Translations under genes and position numbers: made by a program
Shown here: positions 59,563 through 64,000 of the stretch, in pieces
Layout: every line of letters starts with the position of its first letter
How positions within the stretch are numbered: the first letter of the stretch is position 1
Notes under the pieces: model-generated
Databases searched by the model: none
Told to the model about the DNA's origin: nothing
The model's input: the letters and a program-made list of their open reading frames with translations, nothing else
Source of the DNA: Rubinisphaera margarita
Lineage (GTDB): Bacteria; Planctomycetota; Planctomycetia; Planctomycetales; Planctomycetaceae
DNA length: 64,000 nt
Assembly (NCBI RefSeq): GCF_022267515.1
Contig: NZ_JAKFGB010000022.1
Span: 248,001-312,000 of the forward strand
Direction of reading: 5' to 3'

Positions 59563-61089
59563 ATGCGACTGATGTTCGCGATCCTTTGCATGCACATGAT
59601 CGTCCCCCTTCTGGAGGCGGCTGCCCCTCGTGACGCCGCGGCTCCTCCGAACGTCGTCATCTTCATCACCGACGATGAAAGCTGGCTGGAGCGGAGCGCG
59701 TATGGCTGGTCGACGCTGCCGACGCCGGCGTTTGATCGCGTGGCCCGCGAAGGTGTGCTGTTCACGCACGGTTACACGTCGGCTCCGAGTTGTGCTCCGT
59801 CGCGGGCGTCGCTGCTGACGGGCCGGAACTTCTGGGAGCTCGAACAGGGGGCGTTCATCCAGGCGTGGCTCCCGAAGAAGTTCCCCGTCCTCCCGGATCT
59901 GTTGAAGGAGGCGGGGTATCACGTCGGGCACACCGGCAAGGGCTGGGGCCCGGGCGTTTTCCCGACCGAGGGACACGGCAAAGATTCCGCAGGGACGCAC
60001 TACAATCGGATCCGGTTCGCTCATCCGGAAGCGGGAACGAGTGGAATCGACTACGCCGCGAACTTCGTGAAGTTCCTCAATCAACGTCCGGTCGACGCCC
60101 CGTTCTTCTTCTGGGTCGGCGTTGTTGAACCGCACGGTCCATGGGCCGAGAACAACTGGCAGAAACTGTTGAAGACCGGCTTCCCAACCGAAGAGGTCCC
60201 CGTTCCCGGATTCCTGCCGAATACCCCAGGCATCCGTCGCGAGCGGGCGAACATTCTTTATGAAATCCATTATGCCGATCTGCGGCTGGCTGAGATTCTC
60301 CAGGTTCTCGAAGAACAGGGCGAACTCGACAACACGCTGCTCATCGTCACCTCCGACAACGGCACGGCGATTCCGCGTTCGAAGGCGTCGCCGTACGACT
60401 GGGGCGTGCACGAGCCGCTGGCGATCATGTGGCCGAAAAGTGTCCCCTCCGGCCGCGTGGTCGAGGACTTCGTCAACTTCCCCGATCTGGCTCCCACGAT
60501 TCTCGAAAGCGCGGGAGTGGACATCCCCGAAGGCATGTCAGGCCGCAGCATTCTGGACCTGCTCAAGTCTGACAAAGAGGGCTGGGTCGAAGAGGATCGC
60601 GACTTCGTCGTGACGGGCCTCGAATGGCATGGCGAGTTCGACCCGATCAACCTGAGTCATCGGACGATTCGCGACAAACGCTACGCCTACATCCGCAACT
60701 TCCACGAAAACCCGGGCCAGGATCAGGATGCGACTCTGTTTCTGCCGGACGCCCAGTTCGATGAAACCGCGAAGACGGCTCCGTTGAGTCAACTCTTGTT
60801 GAAACATCCGAACGCCCCCCAACTCGCCACCTACAAGGCGGCTCTTCTCGGCCCGCGTCAGCTGGAAGAACTTTACGACCTCGAAGCCGATCCGTGGCAA
60901 CTGACCAACCAGATCGACAATCCGGAGTTCGCCGAGATCCGCGATCGCCTCAAAGCGAAGATGCACGAGTATCAGCTGCAGACGGACGATCCGCGAGCGA
61001 CGGGCGAAATGGAACTCTTCGAAGAAACCCGGGAGTTCGTGCAGGACCGCAAACGCAAAGGCTACAGCCGCACGAAATCGGTGAAGTAA
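59563..61089 (+). CDS. Arylsulfatase-type sulfatase
   Basis: 508 aa. Signal peptide (1-20). Sulfatase signature SCAPSRASLLTG with Cys77, which is converted to formylglycine; metal-binding Asp37 and Asp38 in FITDDESW, and Asn in SDNGTAI; GKGWGPG gives the active-site Lys. Hydrolyses sulfate esters of polysaccharides. The layout resembles heparan N-sulfatase-like (S1_8-type) enzymes, though the exact sulfated substrate is unknown. Planctomycetes have dozens of such genes for marine sulfated polymers. The anaerobic sulfatase maturase is not in this window. Confidence 0.92.
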   Translation: MRLMFAILCMHMIVPLLEAAAPRDAAAPPNVVIFITDDESWLERSAYGWSTLPTPAFDRVAREGVLFTHGYTSAPSCAPSRASLLTGRNFWELEQGAFIQAWLPKKFPVLPDLLKEAGYHVGHTGKGWGPGVFPTEGHGKDSAGTHYNRIRFAHPEAGTSGIDYAANFVKFLNQRPVDAPFFFWVGVVEPHGPWAENNWQKLLKTGFPTEEVPVPGFLPNTPGIRRERANILYEIHYADLRLAEILQVLEEQGELDNTLLIVTSDNGTAIPRSKASPYDWGVHEPLAIMWPKSVPSGRVVEDFVNFPDLAPTILESAGVDIPEGMSGRSILDLLKSDKEGWVEEDRDFVVTGLEWHGEFDPINLSHRTIRDKRYAYIRNFHENPGQDQDATLFLPDAQFDETAKTAPLSQLLLKHPNAPQLATYKAALLGPRQLEELYDLEADPWQLTNQIDNPEFAEIRDRLKAKMHEYQLQTDDPRATGEMELFEETREFVQDRKRKGYSRTKSVK

Positions 61090-61110
61090 GAGAGCAACGG
61101 ACAGAACGGT

Positions 61111-61152
61111 GGGTAGCCCCGGTTGCTCCGCTACCGGGGCCGACGAAGTCGG
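61111..61152 (+). repeat. GCCCCGGT hairpin after the sulfatase gene
   Basis: GCCCCGGT (61116-61123) and ACCGGGGC (61133-61140) form an 8-bp stem with loop TGCTCCGCT, followed by a second stem CCGAC-GAA-GTCGG (61140-61152). No U-run. Similar GGGTAGCCCCGG-type sequences are dispersed in planctomycete genomes (recollection). Confidence 0.5.
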
Positions 61153-61229
61153 CAGGAGGTTGCACGTTCCCGCGAGGTCGCACAACAGCCGGAGCCTGTC
61201 ATCCAACCGTCGGGAGCCTGCCCCCGGCC

Positions 61230-62264
61230 TCAGATATCGAACTCGGACAAGAGCGCAAGGAACTCGGCATCCGTCATGGGAGCGACGATCCTCAAGGTGA
61301 TGGCATCGTCTGCGTAGTCAACAGGAGCGCCCATCCCTCCCATGAACCCTGCCCCTCCGTACTCTCGGCGTTCGTAAAGAATCATCCGGGAGTCAAAGGG
61401 ATTCATGTGAGAGTTTTCCGACTCATAGCGAGCCGCGAGATCATCCCGCCCACTGGTTTTGACAAGGGCTGTCGCCAGGATCCGCTTGTTAAAGAGACTG
61501 GAATTCCAACAGCCAAACATGTGACGAAACGGAAGTTCATTCTGTGTCAGCGACGACTCGCGTTGGCGCGTCGCCGTTTGCACGACTTCCCTCACAATCT
61601 CATGGGCCTGTTCGTTTTCCAGGTGAGATAACACGAGCAGACACGAAAAGATCTTCAATCGAAGACCATCGACAGATGGATTCCGAAGGGGATCGCCCCG
61701 GTCGCCGAATCGCTCTCCAAACAAACCCGGAGCAGAGATCGAGTCCGGAGGCTCGACCGTGCGATCGGCGAAAGAAGCGTACGCCTCGTGATAGGCCGGC
61801 AAGTCGTCAACGATCGCATCGCGCAGGAGCTTTGCAGTTCGCTGTGGATGAGTGCGTGCCTCGTGCAGGACTTTCAGGAATCGACGGTTACTCAGAATTT
61901 GAACAACCGCTCGCGTATGGTGGCGAGGATCGATCCCTTCGAAGTCGGTATGTGAGATCCCATTTTCGAGGGCGAATTTCCCCTTCGACAGCATGTAGTC
62001 GCTTCTGAGATAAGGATCGAGGGACACGAGCAGGGCGATCGACTCTTCGTGGCTCTCACCTCGCAACTGGTCGATCAATTCGATCCGCTGCTGGCGACGG
62101 TCATCACGGTATTTTTTGAGCCGGGCCTGCTGTTCCTGTTCTTCAGTCTGCGCCGACTGCTGGGGAGTTTCGACTGGCTCTTTGGCTTGAGGCTGGTCGT
62201 TCGTGCGGAACAGATACAGGAGGGAGAACAGGATCGCCAGAGCAAACGAAATGCGAGCCACCAT
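61230..62264 (-). CDS. Membrane-anchored protein of unknown function
   Basis: 344 aa. One N-terminal helix (5-19) then a Gln/Glu-rich charged linker (25-70) and a helical, charged body with repeated Arg/His segments (DPRHHTRAVVQILSNRRFLK, HPQRTAKLLRDAIVDDLPAY). Residues of roughly 160-200 are Pro/Gly/Arg-rich, and the end is hydrophobic/negative (DAEFLALLSEFDI). No family is recognised. It is convergent with the sulfatase gene and lies before an RlmL-type gene. Start ATG at 62264. Confidence 0.65.
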   Translation of the reverse strand: MVARISFALAILFSLLYLFRTNDQPQAKEPVETPQQSAQTEEQEQQARLKKYRDDRRQQRIELIDQLRGESHEESIALLVSLDPYLRSDYMLSKGKFALENGISHTDFEGIDPRHHTRAVVQILSNRRFLKVLHEARTHPQRTAKLLRDAIVDDLPAYHEAYASFADRTVEPPDSISAPGLFGERFGDRGDPLRNPSVDGLRLKIFSCLLVLSHLENEQAHEIVREVVQTATRQRESSLTQNELPFRHMFGCWNSSLFNKRILATALVKTSGRDDLAARYESENSHMNPFDSRMILYERREYGGAGFMGGMGAPVDYADDAITLRIVAPMTDAEFLALLSEFDI

Positions 62265-62362
62265 AACCGAGCGTTCTCCGGGATCGGGTCTGTTATTAAG
62301 ACAGAGCGAGTTCTACCCGACACGCCGGACTGGGTCTATGCGGTCTTCGGACGGAAGCAGCC

Positions 62363-63523
62363 CTACTCGGTTTCTTCCCGTTGCGGCTTGCGCATCGAGG
62401 GTGGTTTGTCGCCGAGGTATTGGTAGTAGGTGCACTCCAGGGGGCCGTTGAAGAGCTTGCGGCGGCGAGTGGCTCGCTGGCCGTAGAAGCGTTCAAAGTC
62501 GCGGGCGCCAACGAAGATGAAGAACGACCAGGTGCTCCAGGAATCGGTCACATCGGACAGGGTTTGCCAGACGGTGCGGGCTTCTTCGACGTCGTCGAGT
62601 CGCTGGCCGTACGGGGGGTTGGTGATCAGGACGCCATACTTGCGACTCGTCGTCAGGTCCTTGAGTTCCTGTTCCTGAAAGTGAATATCGTCAGCAACTC
62701 CGGCCATCCGGGCATTGTCGCGAGCGGTCTTCAGAATGCGGAAGTCTCGGTCGTGGGCGAGGATCGGGGCCATTTCGGAACGATCAATCAGGTCATGAGC
62801 CTCTTCGCGAGCCTTCGTCCAGATCTGACCCGGGAGATTGTTCCACTTCTCGCCGGCGAAGTTTCGGTTGAGGCCGGGGGCAATCTTCCGGCCGATCATG
62901 GCGGCTTCAATCGGAATGGTGCCACTGCCGCACATCGGATCGAGCAGAGCCCGGTCGCGTCTCCAGACACTGAGCTGAATCAGCGCGGCTGCCAGCGTTT
63001 CCCGCAGCGGAGCTTCCCCGGCCAGCTGGCGGTAACCACGACGATGGAGTCCTCCTCCACTGGTGTTGAGCCAGATCGTGCACTCATTGCTGCGGATCTC
63101 GAAATGGACGGGGACTTCGAATCCGGTTTCCGGTAAATCGCTGCCGTAGACTTCCTGCAACCGACTGGCGATCGCTTTCTTAGTCATGCCCTGGAGCGTC
63201 GGAACGCCGTGCAGTTTCGATTTCTGCGAGGCTCCTGTCACCGGAAACTGGGCATCGCGGGGGACATACTCCTCCCACGGAAGATCGCGAATGTTGTCGA
63301 AGAACTCGTCGAAATCGTTGGCCGGGAACCGGCCGATTTCGAGCAGCACACGGTTGGCTGTCCGCAGGAACAGATTGCAGCGGGCAATCGCTTCGGCGGG
63401 AGCTTCGAAGCTGACACGCCCGTCAACCTTCTGTTGCTCCCGGTAGCCAAGATCGGACAATTCCCGCCCGACCACCGCTTCGAGACCATAAACGCAAGTG
63501 ATCGTCAGCCGCACGTTATTCAT
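62363..63523 (-). CDS. RlmL/UPF0020-type RNA methyltransferase with THUMP domain
   Basis: 386 aa from the ATG at 63523 (MNNVRLTITCVYGLEAVVGR); the frame to 63649 lacks the family start. THUMP domain at about 45-165 (KVDGRVSFEAPAEA, TKKAIASRLQEVYG). The SAM-binding methyltransferase domain holds DPMCGSGTIPIEAAM and LITNPPYGQR; NPPY is the N6-adenine or N2-guanine methyltransferase catalytic motif. This is the 23S rRNA G2445-type (RlmL, N-terminal half) fold, but it lacks RlmK, so it may modify a different base. Its start overlaps the upstream gene's end (63516) by 8 bases, which suggests translational coupling. Confidence 0.88.
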   Translation of the reverse strand: MNNVRLTITCVYGLEAVVGRELSDLGYREQQKVDGRVSFEAPAEAIARCNLFLRTANRVLLEIGRFPANDFDEFFDNIRDLPWEEYVPRDAQFPVTGASQKSKLHGVPTLQGMTKKAIASRLQEVYGSDLPETGFEVPVHFEIRSNECTIWLNTSGGGLHRRGYRQLAGEAPLRETLAAALIQLSVWRRDRALLDPMCGSGTIPIEAAMIGRKIAPGLNRNFAGEKWNNLPGQIWTKAREEAHDLIDRSEMAPILAHDRDFRILKTARDNARMAGVADDIHFQEQELKDLTTSRKYGVLITNPPYGQRLDDVEEARTVWQTLSDVTDSWSTWSFFIFVGARDFERFYGQRATRRRKLFNGPLECTYYQYLGDKPPSMRKPQREETE

Positions 63524-64000
63524 GAATATTATCAGTCGGAGGCGCGTCTTCGGACGCTGTGGAATGGGAAGAATCGACGCCGTCGTCGCGGCGATGCCAG
63601 ACGGCGGCCAGCAAACAAACCAGCGCGATCGCAGCATAACCAATCGCAATCCCGGTCGCCGGGAAGGATCGCGCCGATTCGGGCGGAACCTGGGAAATCA
63701 GCCAGTAATCGAGGACATTTCCCTGCAATTGATACGCATGCATCAATCCGAGGAGCGTCAGAACAGCCGCCACCGCTGCCCAGAGACTGCTGGCGAAATA
63801 TCGCCGATCGATCAGATTGGCCGCGACGGCCGAAAGAATCATACACGTAAAAATGTAACCGCGCTCGAGTGTGAGCAGACCTTCAATGAGGAACCCGTTG
63901 ACCTCGGCAGCGGCGTTTCCGTCGAGGACCGCCTGAATGGTCGTCCCACCCGAAACCAGAAACGCACCGGACATCACCGTGGCTCCCCAGGCGGCGATGG
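63516..64000 (-). CDS. C-terminal part of a multi-helix membrane protein, possibly a permease
   Basis: The reading frame is open past the window edge at 64000, so the 5' part is missing. About five hydrophobic helices are visible in the 160-residue C-terminal part (MSGAFLVSGGTTIQAVLDGN, YIFTCMILSAVAANLIDRRY, WAAVAAVLTLLGLMHAYQLQ, GIAIGYAAIALVCLLAAVWH), then a short acidic tail. The pattern recalls the C-terminal end of NCS2-type purine permeases as found in planctomycetes, but this is a guess from helix spacing. It ends overlapping the methyltransferase start. Confidence 0.5.
   Translation of the reverse strand, partial: IAAWGATVMSGAFLVSGGTTIQAVLDGNAAAEVNGFLIEGLLTLERGYIFTCMILSAVAANLIDRRYFASSLWAAVAAVLTLLGLMHAYQLQGNVLDYWLISQVPPESARSFPATGIAIGYAAIALVCLLAAVWHRRDDGVDSSHSTASEDAPPTDNIHE

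Noticed and set aside
59388..59765. N-terminal extension of the SUFU-like protein into the sulfatase gene
   Set aside because: It would overlap the sulfatase signal peptide antisense, and GGGAG precedes the internal ATG at 59387.

Overview
The window looks like a chromosomal segment of a planctomycete (Planctomycetota, probably order Planctomycetales), with fairly high GC and mostly single-gene or short-operon organisation. The evidence is the mixture of genes. There is a DUF1559-type protein with the terminal H-X9-DG-like motif, a zinc-ribbon Ser/Thr kinase beside an ECF-type sigma factor, a sulfatase, two FHA proteins, a two-gene futalosine menaquinone set, Gram-negative lipid A genes (lpxD, lpxI), and a secretin with a long Gln/Pro-rich tail. 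No tRNA, rRNA, CRISPR array, transposase or integrase was recognised.

Layout. 0-9 kb: a zinc dehydrogenase, a large FHA/coiled-coil membrane protein, a PpiC-type foldase, Der GTPase and SerC. 9.5-13.6 kb: an MFS nucleoside-type transporter, then a compact + strand set of CsrA-like regulator, UppS and CdsA (envelope lipid precursors). 13.8-19 kb (-): a UbiD decarboxylase, then a lipoprotein and a secretin that resemble the CpaD/CpaC pair of Tad-type pilus machinery. 19-24 kb: a large acidic-stretch protein of unknown function, a repeat-bearing coiled-coil protein with a nuclease-like C-terminus, and a Gfo/Idh oxidoreductase. 24-26 kb (-): ispF, ruvC, ruvA. 26-32 kb: a DsbD-type reductase with two N-terminal domains, a small FHA protein, a secreted HExxH protein, and lpxD-lpxI. 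32-40 kb: the DUF1559-type protein, mqnE and a UbiA prenyltransferase (likely mqnP), then glmS. 40-45.5 kb: a GlsB/YeaQ protein, the sigma factor with its kinase, and a toxin-antitoxin-like pair whose toxin is frameshifted. 45.6-49.2 kb: dnaE.

49.2-53.6 kb is the most unusual part. Five unrelated + strand genes (four orphans, partly AT-richer, and one membrane-anchored dual-specificity phosphatase) are separated by palindromic repeats of two families. In three places the repeat itself supplies the TAG stop codon of a gene. A 121-base copy of the 3' end of the downstream GH62 gene sits 2.2 kb away as a direct repeat and brackets two of the orphan genes. This looks like a repeat-driven, cassette-like accessory array.

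53.6-64 kb: GH62 arabinofuranosidase-like and esterase-like secreted enzymes, an M14 carboxypeptidase-like protein, an ATP-grasp remnant lacking its N-terminal half, a zinc-ribbon membrane protein, a Suppressor-of-fused-like protein, a sulfatase, an unknown anchored protein, an RlmL-type methyltransferase, and the 3' end of a membrane protein cut by the window edge.

Several starts are corrected from the longest reading frame using Shine-Dalgarno spacing (ruvA TTG, phosphatase CTG, ruvC, lpxD, dnaE, SUFU-like and others). All functions are read from motifs and family knowledge; no database search was run.
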